From positions 39,821 to 103,820 of the forward strand of contig JAFTHP010000028.1 of assembly GCA_017457305.1 (NCBI GenBank): DNA of 64,000 bases, in the 5' to 3' direction. The position numbers were made by a program, and so were the translations under genes. Below, piece by piece: positions 42,304-50,515 of this stretch. The number at the start of each line of letters is the position of its first letter. Position 1 is the first letter of the stretch. Source of the stretch: Clostridia bacterium (lineage in GTDB: Bacteria; Bacillota; Clostridia; Christensenellales; CAG-314). Below the pieces are notes generated by a model. The model searched no databases. It had not been told where the DNA came from and worked only from the letters and a program-made list of their open reading frames with translations.

Positions 42304-42975
42304 CTATTGACTAATAAACGTGTAATTATATTGACCGCCTAGGTTAATTTGCAGTTTCAGCCTACCATAATCGTCAATTTCGTATACAGACATTTTGCCC
42401 ATCCGTTGACAATTAAACGTCACGGCTCCAACTAGTTGGCCGTCGCTGTTATTGATGGTAGACAAGCTCCATCTTTTTTCTTGTAATTGGGACAATAATT
42501 GTTTCAAGTCCGCCCCTTCTGTGCTGACTTGCTCGCATGTAGAGTAGGATAGCATAGCAAAAACAAACTTTTCCAAAGCAAATTTTTGTTCAAACACCCT
42601 TACGTTACCATTAAGCGTAACATAGTAAGCATACAAATCTTTGTCTACTAACAACGATGCTGCGTAATAGTTGTCGATTAGGTAATTGATTCGAATAACG
42701 TTGGCTCCACTTATCCTTTCTTTATCCACCTTTGTTCCCTTGACGCTGTTCTTTGTTGATGGAATCAGTTGTGCCATCTCCTGCGCGGCAGCTTGATTGT
42801 CTATCATAAAAAAGGAATTGTCTATCCCGCTCCACAAAACAACTACAGCGTCCACGCTATCAATATCTCCAAACGCAAACAGCCCACCACAGCCAGCAAG
42901 TAAAACCAGCCACGTGACCAACAACAGTATTGCACTCAATGCACGCGTAAAATCTTTCAATCTCTTTTTCTTCAT
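42304..42975 (-). CDS. Hypothetical lipoprotein downstream of an XRE regulator
   Basis: A 223-residue exported protein. The signal segment ALSAILLLVTWLVLLAGC has a lipobox (LAGC, cysteine near 29). The mature part has no recognised domain; its central segment (INYLIDNYYAASLLVDKDLYAYY) is beta-rich. GAGGAAG precedes the ATG. It lies 20 bp after a membrane-anchored XRE regulator on the same strand, suggesting one transcript. A surface sensor or envelope role is possible but unsupported. Confidence 0.7.
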   Translation of the reverse strand: MKKKRLKDFTRALSAILLLVTWLVLLAGCGGLFAFGDIDSVDAVVVLWSGIDNSFFMIDNQAAAQEMAQLIPSTKNSVKGTKVDKERISGANVIRINYLIDNYYAASLLVDKDLYAYYVTLNGNVRVFEQKFALEKFVFAMLSYSTCEQVSTEGADLKQLLSQLQEKRWSLSTINNSDGQLVGAVTFNCQRMGKMSVYEIDDYGRLKLQINLGGQYNYTFISQ

Positions 42976-42995
42976 TACTTCTTCCTCTCAACAAC

Positions 42996-43583
42996 CTATA
43001 TGAACAATGCGGTCATAATCCAACAAACAACTGCAACTAATGGCAAAAGCAAAATGCTAATTATCAAAAAAAGATTGTCTACTGGCAACGTCTGTAGCGT
43101 TTTACGTCTAAGAGTGAAAACAACGACAAATTGAACAAAATAGACAACAACAAAAGCAATCGAAAAAGCCACCGCTAATATTGAGGCATTACTTTGCCCC
43201 GTCATTGCCAAATATTGCAAAACAAAAATTGTTGATAAAATTGCCAAAACAACTTGTACGGCTGTCAACGCATAGTAAGTAGTTTTTCGTACCTTTGCAG
43301 AGTGTTCGTTATCTGTTTGCTTCAACAACGTTGTCATGTTTTCCTCTGCTTGTTCAACGTATTGTTGCGTTGTCAACCTTTCTCCCGACAAAAGCTCGTT
43401 AAGAGAAATTTTTAACACAACACACAAGTTGGTTAATATGGCAGTTTCTGGTAAACCCCTGCCCGTCTCCCACTTGGATACAGTTTTAGGACTAACACAA
43501 AGCTCTTCTGCCAACTCTATTTGGGACATATTCTTTTGTTTACGTTCATTTGCAATAAATGCTCCTATCTTTCCATAGTCCAT
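42996..43583 (-). CDS. XRE-family regulator with C-terminal membrane helices
   Basis: A 195-residue protein. Residues 5-65 form a helix-turn-helix of the XRE/Cro type (IGAFIANERKQKNMSQIELAEE, SPKTVSKWETGRGLP). A short linker follows, then four hydrophobic segments in pairs (about residues 105-145 and 150-193). Such membrane-bound XRE regulators are common in Firmicutes and usually act on a neighbouring envelope gene, here the lipoprotein downstream. AAGGAGAGG precedes the ATG. Confidence 0.85.
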   Translation of the reverse strand: MDYGKIGAFIANERKQKNMSQIELAEELCVSPKTVSKWETGRGLPETAILTNLCVVLKISLNELLSGERLTTQQYVEQAEENMTTLLKQTDNEHSAKVRKTTYYALTAVQVVLAILSTIFVLQYLAMTGQSNASILAVAFSIAFVVVYFVQFVVVFTLRRKTLQTLPVDNLFLIISILLLPLVAVVCWIMTALFI

Positions 43584-43713
43584 AGCAAAACCTCTCCTTG
43601 TTGTACAATAGTATATATTACAATAAAGTATTTTTCAATAATTAACGCCTAAAAACTTAGTCTACAATTTTACCGATTTGTGAAGAGAGAGGTTTTTGAC
43701 TAAAATAACAAAC

Positions 43714-43743
43714 AAAAAGGCGGGCGCTGTAGCACCAGCCTTT
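43714..43743 (-). terminator. Terminator-like hairpin
   Basis: AAGGCGGGCGCT and AGCACCAGCCTT pair with one mismatch and a G-T pair; on the minus strand it is followed by TTTTTGTTTG. It may end the transcript of the gene at 43871. The rest of the gap 43584-43870 shows nothing else. Confidence 0.5.
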
Positions 43744-43870
43744 AGGGAAGTATCATTTTAGCTTATTATTGTACAAAGACTATCTACATTTGAACAACTA
43801 TAATTGCTAAGTAGCTTTACTTGTATAATTCAAAGTCTTTTCTTGTATAAACGCTTGAATAGTAAAAACA

Positions 43871-44746
43871 TCAATATTTAGTATTATTGGTGGTTATTTG
43901 CCCTGTTGTTGCGTCCTGAAAAAGCATCCAAAATGACGTTGGGGTGTCTTCTACAAAAGAAAAGTCTTTGTCCTGCAAGGGTTCCTTTTGGGCGGGCAAT
44001 CCGTAACAAATGTACTTGACTTGCTTATCTTGCTGCAGTACACCCATAACAAAGTACTTCTCCGAAGAAGGAAAGTCTATCCGCACAAAGTAGGAATTTG
44101 TGTACTTTTTTATTAGTGGGTAGTAGGGCGGAAATTGTACAAACACCTTGACAATTTCCTGCTGAACACTTTTGTAGTAGTCGGCTCCTGCTCCTGCGGC
44201 ATAGTAACGTTCAAATGCTTGACTGTACTCCTGCACACTTTTGTACCGCTCGCCAGCCTTTTGGTGCAATTTGTCCAAGTCGACATTTGGGTAAAAGTTG
44301 TTGGTGGATGCAACAAACTGCTCGTATTGTGTGGGCGCCTCAGTTGGCACAGTGATCGTTTGCTCCTTGCCTGCTTGCACCAACATATCCATATTGGCAA
44401 ACAAAGTATCGCATAAGGACATGTTGCCGCTACTAGCACGACCTGCTTCGTAGCAGTATTTTTCTTTTTTTACTAGCAAACAGCCTACGTTTTGCAAATC
44501 TTGCTTGACCAACTGCATCTTTTGATTGTTAAAGTTGATTATTTGCTTTGCAAAACACACCCCATTGAAGTTGAACAATATCCACCACTCGCCAATGGCT
44601 TGAATATCCGCATTGGTAACAAAAATGGTTGCTTCTGTTGTGGCACTAGCATTGTTGATAAGCTTGACCATACCACAAAGCTCCCTATTGCGCTCGGCAA
44701 AGCGTGGGTTGCTTTGTTGAATAATTAGTATCCGTTTGCAATACAT
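43871..44746 (-). CDS. Hypothetical protein
   Basis: A 291-residue soluble protein without recognised domains. The N-terminal half looks alpha/beta (RILIIQQSN, EATIFVTNADIQAIGEWW). A central helical region is rich in tyrosine, glutamine and alanine (YKSVQEYSQAFERYYAAGAG), and the C-terminal half looks beta-rich. GGAGTG stands before the ATG. No signal peptide, and no neighbour on the same strand closer than 228 bp. Function unknown. Confidence 0.65.
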   Translation of the reverse strand: MYCKRILIIQQSNPRFAERNRELCGMVKLINNASATTEATIFVTNADIQAIGEWWILFNFNGVCFAKQIINFNNQKMQLVKQDLQNVGCLLVKKEKYCYEAGRASSGNMSLCDTLFANMDMLVQAGKEQTITVPTEAPTQYEQFVASTNNFYPNVDLDKLHQKAGERYKSVQEYSQAFERYYAAGAGADYYKSVQQEIVKVFVQFPPYYPLIKKYTNSYFVRIDFPSSEKYFVMGVLQQDKQVKYICYGLPAQKEPLQDKDFSFVEDTPTSFWMLFQDATTGQITTNNTKY

Positions 44747-44858
44747 AAAAAGAACACTCCATCACATAAAATAGCAACTACTATTGTATATCAATATTAC
44801 TGCAAAATATTGCTAAAATATGCCTTATTTTGCCTGTTTTGAGTGTTTTTTGCATATA

Positions 44859-44905
44859 AAAAGAGAGAACAATTTGTCCTTTTAGTGGTTGTTCTCTCTT
44901 TGTTT
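44859..44905 (-). terminator. Terminator of the uracil permease gene
   Basis: AAGAGAGAACAA and TTGTTCTCTCTT form a perfect 12-bp stem; the minus-strand side ends in CTTTTTATA. Confidence 0.85.
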
Positions 44906-44974
44906 TTATGTGATTTGCACGTCGCTAGTGCACCATTATTTGTAAATGCACCTGATTATTGTTGTGCGTTACAA

Positions 44975-46333
44975 CTATTGATCGTTGTTTTCTGCTGGCT
45001 TTTTATCCTTCAACAAAAGGTTTGTGATGATACCAAGGATAAGAGCCGGAGCAATGGAAGAAATGGAAATTGGACCAAAGTTTAGAATCAATCCGCCAAT
45101 ACCAGGAATCAAAATTGCTGCAACAACAAACAAGTTCTTGTTGTCGTTTAGGTCGATATCCTTGAACATCTTCAATCCGGATACTGCAATGAAGCCGTAA
45201 AGGGCAATGGATATGCCACCAATGATGGAAGAACAAGAAGACATACTTTCTACCAAAGCAAGTGCTGGACGGAAGAAAGCAACTACAATGCTGATGATAG
45301 CTGTTGTAAAGATTGTTCTTGTAGATGCGTTACCTGTGATAGCTACACAACCAACACTTTCGCCGTAAGTTGTGTTTGGGCAACCGCCAAAGAAAGAACC
45401 AACAATAGAACCAACGCCGTCACCAAGAAGTGTTCTGTGAAGACCTGGATCTTGTAGCAAATCTTCGCCAATGATGGAAGAAATATTTTTGTGGTCGGCA
45501 ATGTGTTCTGCAAATACTACAAATGCTACTGGAGCAAAGCCCAAAACTACTGCTGCAATTGCTGTGCCGTTAGCATTAGTAAAGCCCTCTTTGAACAAAC
45601 CAACAAATGTAAAATTCGGAATCCAAGTGGAGAAATCTGCGATGGTCTTGAAGGAAGAAAAGTCTACAACTACCAATGCTGGAGCTTCTGCAAGCAAACC
45701 AATAACAGTAAAGATGCAAGCAAGAACGTATCCCCCCATAACACCAATTACAAATGGGAACATCTTGATTTGTTTTCCACCTTTAACAGATGCAACAACT
45801 GTGATAAGGAAAGTAGCTACACCAATCAAAATGTGGATTAGGCTGTAGTTTTGTGCGCCACCAGCTGTGTTCATAACGTTGTTCATAGCAGATCCTGCAA
45901 GGGAAAGACCAATAAGTGCAACTGTTGGTCCAATGATTACAGGGGGCATAAGTTTGCTGATCCACTTTGTACCAAAAAGCTTAACAACAAGTGCTAGCAA
46001 TGCATAAACACCGCCAGCGATAACGGCGCCAAGGAAAATTCCAAAGTATCCAAATACTGCTGCTGCAGAAAGTGCTGGAATAAAAGCAAAGGAACTACCA
46101 AGGAAAACGGGGCTCTTGAACTTGGTGAACAAAAGGTATACCAAAGTACCAAAGCCTGCGCCCACCAATGCTGATGCAGGATTGAGTAGTTGTGTTCCGC
46201 TATTTGCGTTTACAAGTACTGGAACGAGAATTGTTGCTGCAATAATTGCCAAAAATTGTTGAAAAGCAAACAACAAGTTTTTCCAAAATGGCACCTTGTC
46301 ATTGATGCCATAAATCAAATTAGTTTTGTTCAT
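44975..46333 (-). CDS. Uracil/xanthine permease of the NCS2 family
   Basis: A 452-residue membrane transporter with about 14 hydrophobic segments. The length, VFLGSSFAFIPALS and the conserved GFAPVAFVVFAEHIADHKNI followed by GGCPNTTYGESVGC are typical of UraA/PyrP proton-uracil symporters. The FAEHIADHKN segment carries the substrate-contacting glutamate, and NTTYGE the second one. GGAGGG precedes the ATG. A leader ORF and terminator upstream suggest attenuation control. Uracil is the best-supported substrate; xanthine transport is an alternative within the family. Confidence 0.9.
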   Translation of the reverse strand: MNKTNLIYGINDKVPFWKNLLFAFQQFLAIIAATILVPVLVNANSGTQLLNPASALVGAGFGTLVYLLFTKFKSPVFLGSSFAFIPALSAAAVFGYFGIFLGAVIAGGVYALLALVVKLFGTKWISKLMPPVIIGPTVALIGLSLAGSAMNNVMNTAGGAQNYSLIHILIGVATFLITVVASVKGGKQIKMFPFVIGVMGGYVLACIFTVIGLLAEAPALVVVDFSSFKTIADFSTWIPNFTFVGLFKEGFTNANGTAIAAVVLGFAPVAFVVFAEHIADHKNISSIIGEDLLQDPGLHRTLLGDGVGSIVGSFFGGCPNTTYGESVGCVAITGNASTRTIFTTAIISIVVAFFRPALALVESMSSCSSIIGGISIALYGFIAVSGLKMFKDIDLNDNKNLFVVAAILIPGIGGLILNFGPISISSIAPALILGIITNLLLKDKKPAENNDQ

Positions 46334-46385
46334 TGCGTGAACCCTCCAAAAGTGTATTTCTAAACGAACAAAGCGTTGTAGACAT

Positions 46386-46414
46386 AAAAAAAGAAGTCAC
46401 CAAAGGGGACTTCT
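46386..46414 (-). terminator. Leader terminator (attenuator) of the uracil permease gene
   Basis: On the minus strand AGAAGTC-CCCTTTGGT-GACTTCT (46414-46392) is followed by seven T. It lies about 50 nt before the permease start codon, so it would end transcription before the gene. The stop codon of the leader ORF overlaps the 5' foot of the stem, so a ribosome finishing the leader would block hairpin formation. Confidence 0.8.
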
Positions 46415-46496
46415 AGAAAAGACAACTATTTGAAAAATGAAAATGGGGAAAAGAGGCCTTGACGGTGAATTTAGTTGTGCAAAAAACCTTGTTCAT
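46413..46496 (-). CDS. Putative U-rich leader peptide of the uracil permease gene
   Basis: A 27-codon ORF with AAAGGAG spaced 8 nt before its ATG at 46496. It encodes MNKVFCTTKFTVKAS and then a phenylalanine-rich end (six Phe in 27), because the mRNA is strongly U- and C-rich just ahead of the attenuator. TAG at 46415-46413 meets the first base of the hairpin. This is the layout of E. coli pyrBI, where UTP-dependent RNA polymerase pausing lets the ribosome catch up and prevent termination. The peptide itself need not have a function. UTP sensing here is inferred from architecture plus the uracil permease downstream. Confidence 0.65.
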   Translation of the reverse strand: MNKVFCTTKFTVKASFPHFHFSNSCLF

Positions 46497-46743
46497 AGCC
46501 CTTTCTCCTTTGCTCTGCGTACTATACTAGCACACAACAAAAAAGAAAGCAACCTTTTGAAATCAAAAATTTCAAGATTTTTTGATGCTATTTTTTCACT
46601 GTTTTATCAGTTGAATTATATGTAAAATTGCTACAAGCAGTTTCGCTTTTGTTGATAAATATTAAGATAAAGCAACAACTAAAACATTGTAATGCACCCT
46701 GAAAATACAATTAACTTTGGATAAACAACTTTATTGCACAAAC
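46497..46743. other. Upstream part of the permease leader and AT-rich spacer
   Basis: The minus strand has a TATAGT at 46521-46526, a likely -10 box placed to start the leader transcript. The nearest -35 candidate (TTGCTT) is poorly spaced at about 20 bp. The remainder to 46743 is AT-rich, with no gene or clear structure. Confidence 0.4.
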
Positions 46744-46778
46744 AAAAAAACACCCTTTTTTTGCGAGGGTGTTTTTTA
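46744..46778 (-). terminator. Terminator of the GH13-HAD operon
   Basis: AACACCCT and AGGGTGTT form a stem; the minus-strand side runs into seven T. It lies about 40 bp beyond the HAD gene stop. Confidence 0.85.
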
Positions 46779-46816
46779 TACTTGTGTTCAATTATGTATT
46801 CGTTATTATGTTGATA

Positions 46817-47659
46817 TTAGTCTTTTTCGTTGCGGGAAATACTTGCGTGGGAAAGTTCAAAAAAGCGCACTTTTGCTTGAATCTTTTCAAAGATTGCCTT
46901 GCAAGCGCGATCCATTTCGGAACCTTCGGTATAGTCGCCACGAACGTAAAAGTCCACACGGTCCTCGTCTACCAAGTACAACGCATCTTCTGGTTGACGA
47001 TATACGCCAATAGCATATCCACCACGTTGACGAGTAAGTTTCATGCTAGGAACGTCTGTTAGACCGTCTCCAATGTAAATCATATTGTCAAAAGGAACAA
47101 CACGATCTAGTCTGTCCATATACATATTGAGTTTTTTGTGTTCGCCAACGTCTTCTACACCCTTGTTGATACGATACAAAAATTGTGTTTTGCTTGTGTA
47201 GTTGATGGCAACGCTTGGCCAAATTGGATCGCCTTGTTCATCGTATATGTAGTCGCACGCGAAAATGTTGTAGAATTCGTGTGCAATAGGACAACCTTCA
47301 ATCATTGGTTTTAGACCACAGCTGATGATGTAGTGTCTAACTTCCAAACCGAGCGATTCGCCATAGGCATTGATGCGAGCAAACCACTCGCGCACACCAT
47401 CGAAGAACTCAACTTCGCTACCCATTTGGCGCAAAGTTTCTTGAGAAAGGTGAATGCCCTTTTTCTTTGCCTCGGTAGCCATTAGATACATGTAGGACAA
47501 AATGTGGTCCATTTGGTATTCGTGTGCAAGACGATCACTTTCCTTCCAAAATGCACTTGGCTCCATACCTAGTGCTGGAATAAAGGTAAACTCTTGCATG
47601 TCCTTGGTGGACAATGTGTTGTCGAAGTCATAAATTAGTGCAACTATTTGCTTGTTCAT
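46817..47659 (-). CDS. HAD-superfamily hydrolase
   Basis: A 280-residue phosphatase-like protein. HAD motif I is YDFDNTL (nucleophile Asp, about residue 10), motif II is HYIISCG, and motif IV is IYIGDGLTDVPSM. The cap domain is the helical insertion at about 20-100. The overall pattern is close to phosphoserine-phosphatase-like HADs. AGGAGGTG precedes the ATG. It lies 13 bp after the GH13 gene, so a sugar phosphate or a nucleotide is a possible substrate; nothing fixes it. Confidence 0.85.
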   Translation of the reverse strand: MNKQIVALIYDFDNTLSTKDMQEFTFIPALGMEPSAFWKESDRLAHEYQMDHILSYMYLMATEAKKKGIHLSQETLRQMGSEVEFFDGVREWFARINAYGESLGLEVRHYIISCGLKPMIEGCPIAHEFYNIFACDYIYDEQGDPIWPSVAINYTSKTQFLYRINKGVEDVGEHKKLNMYMDRLDRVVPFDNMIYIGDGLTDVPSMKLTRQRGGYAIGVYRQPEDALYLVDEDRVDFYVRGDYTEGSEMDRACKAIFEKIQAKVRFFELSHASISRNEKD

Positions 47660-47672
47660 AGCTGGGCACCTC

Positions 47673-49211
47673 CTAGATTTTAAAAATAACTGCCGTTTGT
47701 GATTCTAGTGTTGTAATTCCGTCTTTAACGGTGTAACTACCAATCTTAAACAGTTCTTGTTGTACGTTTAGTGTTGTTGTTTGAGCTTTGTCCGTTGGGT
47801 TGAACACTACTGCAGTGTGTTCGCCACGAAGATATGCCAAAACGCCGTTGTCGTCACAAACAAGAATCTTCATTTGACCATCCGCTTGCAAATCTTCGTT
47901 TTCGCTACGGATAGCATTTAGCTTTTTAACCAAGTTTAGCAAGCTATCTGGATTGGCTTGACATTGTACCGCTGTTGGAGCATTTGGTTGGTCATCCACT
48001 TGCAAGTACAACTTAGACGCATCCGCTGTTGAGAAACCAAGATTTGGTAAGGAATTATCCCATTGCATTGGGGTGCGACTGCCCGTACGATGGAATCCGC
48101 CTTCCTTGGATTGTTGAGGAATATATCTCATACCAATTTCGTCACCATAGTAGAAGAAAGGCACGCCCGGCAAAGTTAACAGCATTGTGTACGCTAGGCG
48201 AAGTTCGCTTTCGTCCAACATATAGGAAATACGTTCGGTATCGTGGTTACCGCTGATTACACTGATGTATCCGTTGCCTTGGATTTGATACAACTCATCC
48301 AAATACTTGCTTAGCATATTGTGAGCGGAAACGTGTGCTGTCTTGCAAAAATAGCTTTTGTTTACGCCGTTTTCCCAATATCTAAAACCGTAGTGAGTCA
48401 TTTTGTATTGGTGGTTTAGCAAAAAGTCGCAATGGAAACCTGCATTGTTAACGGAACGAGGAGCATTGCACCACTCGGAAATCAACATTGCTTCTGGATA
48501 GCTTTCGTCCAACATTTTGCGAGCTCTGCGCCACAATGAAGCTGTAGCTGTTTTTTCTTCGTCATTTTTTACAAGGCTATCGGCCATATCCACACGGAAG
48601 CCATCACATCCTCTATCTAGCCAAAAACGCATAACTTCTAGCATTGCATCGAAGGTTGCTTGTGCGCGAGGATCGGTATAGGACATTTGCCACTCGGGAT
48701 GGGTAATTTCGTTAAATCCATAGTTGAGCGCAGGTTGACTGTTGAAAAAGTTAATCAAAAAGCAACCGTCGCGATCGGACATGCCTGCCACCCAGCTGTA
48801 TTCGGGTGGTCTGTTCCACACACAGTCCGTCCAAGTGTAGCGGTCGGTCATCTCGTTCTTGGTGGGCAAGCGACTTTGCTTGAACCAAGGGTGTTGATCA
48901 CTTGTGTGACCAGGAACAAGGTCTAGTATTACGTGCATTCCACGATTGTGCGCCTGTTCAAAAAGATTGTAAAGGGCTTCGTTTGTGCCATATCTTGGAG
49001 CAACCTTGCAGTAGTCCTCAACGTCGTAGCCAGCATCCATAAATGGAGAAACGTAGCAAGGGTTGAGCCACAAAGCGTTGAATCCAAGAAATTTGATATA
49101 GTCTAGCTTTTCGGTAATTCCATTGATATCACCAATGCCATCACCGTTGGTATCATAGTAGGATTGTGGGTAAATTTCGTAAAAAACTGCATTTTTAAGC
49201 CAACTTGGCAT
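47673..49211 (-). CDS. GH13 alpha-glucosidase/alpha-amylase family protein
   Basis: A 512-residue intracellular glycosidase. The four GH13 regions are visible: DLVPGHTSDQHPW (I), GFRVDMADSL with the nucleophile aspartate (II), LISEWC with the acid glutamate (III) and ISGNHDTERI (IV). A C-terminal beta domain ends at the stop. The N-terminus SWLKNAVFYEIYPQSYYDTNGDG is like that of oligo-1,6-glucosidases and amylomaltose-type enzymes. GGGAGG is 5 nt before the ATG at 49211. It probably cleaves imported malto- or isomalto-oligosaccharides. The HAD gene is downstream in the same operon. Confidence 0.92.
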   Translation of the reverse strand: MPSWLKNAVFYEIYPQSYYDTNGDGIGDINGITEKLDYIKFLGFNALWLNPCYVSPFMDAGYDVEDYCKVAPRYGTNEALYNLFEQAHNRGMHVILDLVPGHTSDQHPWFKQSRLPTKNEMTDRYTWTDCVWNRPPEYSWVAGMSDRDGCFLINFFNSQPALNYGFNEITHPEWQMSYTDPRAQATFDAMLEVMRFWLDRGCDGFRVDMADSLVKNDEEKTATASLWRRARKMLDESYPEAMLISEWCNAPRSVNNAGFHCDFLLNHQYKMTHYGFRYWENGVNKSYFCKTAHVSAHNMLSKYLDELYQIQGNGYISVISGNHDTERISYMLDESELRLAYTMLLTLPGVPFFYYGDEIGMRYIPQQSKEGGFHRTGSRTPMQWDNSLPNLGFSTADASKLYLQVDDQPNAPTAVQCQANPDSLLNLVKKLNAIRSENEDLQADGQMKILVCDDNGVLAYLRGEHTAVVFNPTDKAQTTTLNVQQELFKIGSYTVKDGITTLESQTAVIFKI

Positions 49212-49309
49212 ATTAACCTCCCAATAAAAACGCATTCTTGGTTATAGTACTATACAACATTTTTGCAAATTTTACAATACTTTTTTCCATTTATGACATT
49301 TTTATGTAA

Positions 49310-49486
49310 AAAAACCGCATAATTTATGGTTATTTGCATGGACTTCCCGACTTTGAAATGTATTACTTGGGCTTGGTAGAGGTAGAAAACGATCAAATTA
49401 AAGACGTGCATTTTCTTCAACCTTCTAACATTTTCGATTACTCGGATGAGTTTGTAGAATTCAAACAAGCTCACGGGTGGAAGTAG
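49310..49486 (+). pseudogene. Orphan C-terminal coding fragment
   Basis: A 58-codon open frame reading IIYGYLHGLPDFEMYYLG, then VHFLQPSNIFDYSDEFVEF and ending AHGWK. The composition looks like a real protein end, but there is no start codon with a ribosome site and an in-frame TAA lies just upstream at 49307. A good terminator follows at 49527. It is probably the remains of a deleted gene. It lies in the 546-bp gap before rpmH; the rest of that gap holds a terminator and the rpmH promoter. I do not recognise the protein. Confidence 0.5.
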
Positions 49487-49526
49487 GACAAGGATATGGC
49501 TAGATAATATCTGCAATAAAGGCTTG

Positions 49527-49555
49527 CAGCGGAAGAGCTTTTCTTCCGCTGTTTT
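49527..49555 (+). terminator. Rho-independent terminator
   Basis: CAGCGGAAGA (49527-49536) and TCTTCCGCTG (49542-49551) followed by TTTT. Its stem is almost the same as those at 19885 and 60655. Confidence 0.8.
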
Positions 49556-49627
49556 ACTTATCAACGAAACAACCCTGCTCTTGACAAAACTATTGTAAGG
49601 CAAAAATAACCTTTACATAGTAAACAC

Positions 49628-49656
49628 TTGACTTTTACTTTAGCCTTTGATAAAAT
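49628..49656 (+). promoter_or_regulatory. Sigma-A promoter of rpmH
   Basis: TTGACT (49628-49633), 17-bp spacer and TAAAAT (49651-49656), about 100 bp before rpmH. Another TTGACA lies at about 49580 without a good partner. Confidence 0.7.
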
Positions 49657-49757
49657 AACCTAGTATGCTACTGTGGCTGATTATGCCAATTTACTGATAA
49701 TCCGTACAAAAAATCAATCTACGTGCAGAAACCTGCACCATTATAAGGAGAAGAAAA

Positions 49758-49892
49758 ATGAAAAGAACTTACCAACCTAAAAAAAGACAACGCAACAAGG
49801 TACACGGCTTTAGAGCAAGAATGAAGACAACTGGCGGACGCAGAACTCTTCAAAGAAGAAGAAACAAGGGTCGTCACGAACTTGCAGTTTAA
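49758..49892 (+). CDS. rpmH: 50S ribosomal protein L34
   Basis: A 44-residue, very basic protein: [20 protein letters not shown] at the start, then [20 protein letters not shown]. It is identical in plan to bacterial L34, a small protein of the large ribosomal subunit. AAGGAG stands before the ATG. It is the first gene of the conserved rpmH-rnpA-yidD-yidC-jag cluster, normally next to the chromosome origin. Confidence 0.98.
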   Translation: MKRTYQPKKRQRNKVHGFRARMKTTGGRRTLQRRRNKGRHELAV

Positions 49893-49916
49893 TTGACAAA
49901 GTAGAGGCAACCAAAA

Positions 49917-50249
49917 TTGAAGTCTATATACAGACTTAAAAAGAACTATCAATATAACTACGTGTACAAGCACGCAAAAAGCTTGTCGGACAAAAACTTT
50001 GTTTTGCTCTACTGCACTAGCAATCAAAAGCAAAGCAAGGTGGGTTTTTCCATTAGCAAAAAGTTCGGTCATGCTGTGGCTCGCAACAGATTGCGCAGGC
50101 AATTGAAGGCGGCTGTTATGCAGTATGCTGCACGACTTGTACCCAACTTCAACATTGTGTTCATCCCACGCTTGCAAGATAAGTATCTATTTAGCGACGT
50201 TATTGCCAGCGTAGAAAAATTGCTAACAAAGGCAGGGCTTATCAAATGA
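49917..50249 (+). CDS. rnpA: Ribonuclease P protein component
   Basis: A 110-residue basic protein that, with the RNase P RNA, matures tRNA 5' ends. The motif GFSISKKFGHAVARNRLRRQLK is the signature RNR region. The start is a TTG at 49917 (AGAGG upstream), giving MKSIYRLKKNYQYNYVYKHA as in the family. It follows rpmH by 24 bp and overlaps yidD by 4 bp. Confidence 0.96.
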   Translation: MKSIYRLKKNYQYNYVYKHAKSLSDKNFVLLYCTSNQKQSKVGFSISKKFGHAVARNRLRRQLKAAVMQYAARLVPNFNIVFIPRLQDKYLFSDVIASVEKLLTKAGLIK

Positions 50250-50491
50250 AACACCTTGCTATTGCCATGCTAAAGCTATACAAGGCAACCATTTCCAAGT
50301 GGAAGGGCGGAAAAAGGTGCATTTACACACCATCCTGCTCCGTCTACTCGATGGAGGCCTACCAGCAACACGGATTTTTTGTGGGAAGTTGGTTAACACT
50401 TACAAGGCTGTTGCGCTGTGCTCCCTGGGGGAAGGGCGGATTTGATCCTGTGCCCACAAATCTCCGCGGAAAGGCAAAATGGCACGTATAA
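50246..50491 (+). CDS. yidD: Membrane protein insertion efficiency factor YidD
   Basis: An 81-residue protein. Characteristic segments are YKATISKWKGGKRCIYTPSC and SVYSMEAYQQHGF, followed by RLLRCAPWGKGGFDPVP. YidD helps YidC-dependent insertion of membrane proteins. It is a peripheral membrane protein with an amphipathic N-terminus. Overlap with rnpA and the 24-bp gap to yidC place it in the usual operon order. Confidence 0.96.
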   Translation: MKHLAIAMLKLYKATISKWKGGKRCIYTPSCSVYSMEAYQQHGFFVGSWLTLTRLLRCAPWGKGGFDPVPTNLRGKAKWHV

Positions 50492-50515
50492 TTGTTGATA
50501 GTTATAGGAGAAAAA

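Noticed and set aside
46386..46560. PyrR-binding leader upstream of the uracil permease
   Set aside because: No sequence close to the conserved PyrR anti-antiterminator loop was found; the leader ORF and terminator explain the region better.
49212..49757. Chromosome origin with DnaA boxes
   Set aside because: No cluster of TTATCCACA-like boxes was found; only weak matches such as TTATTTGCA.
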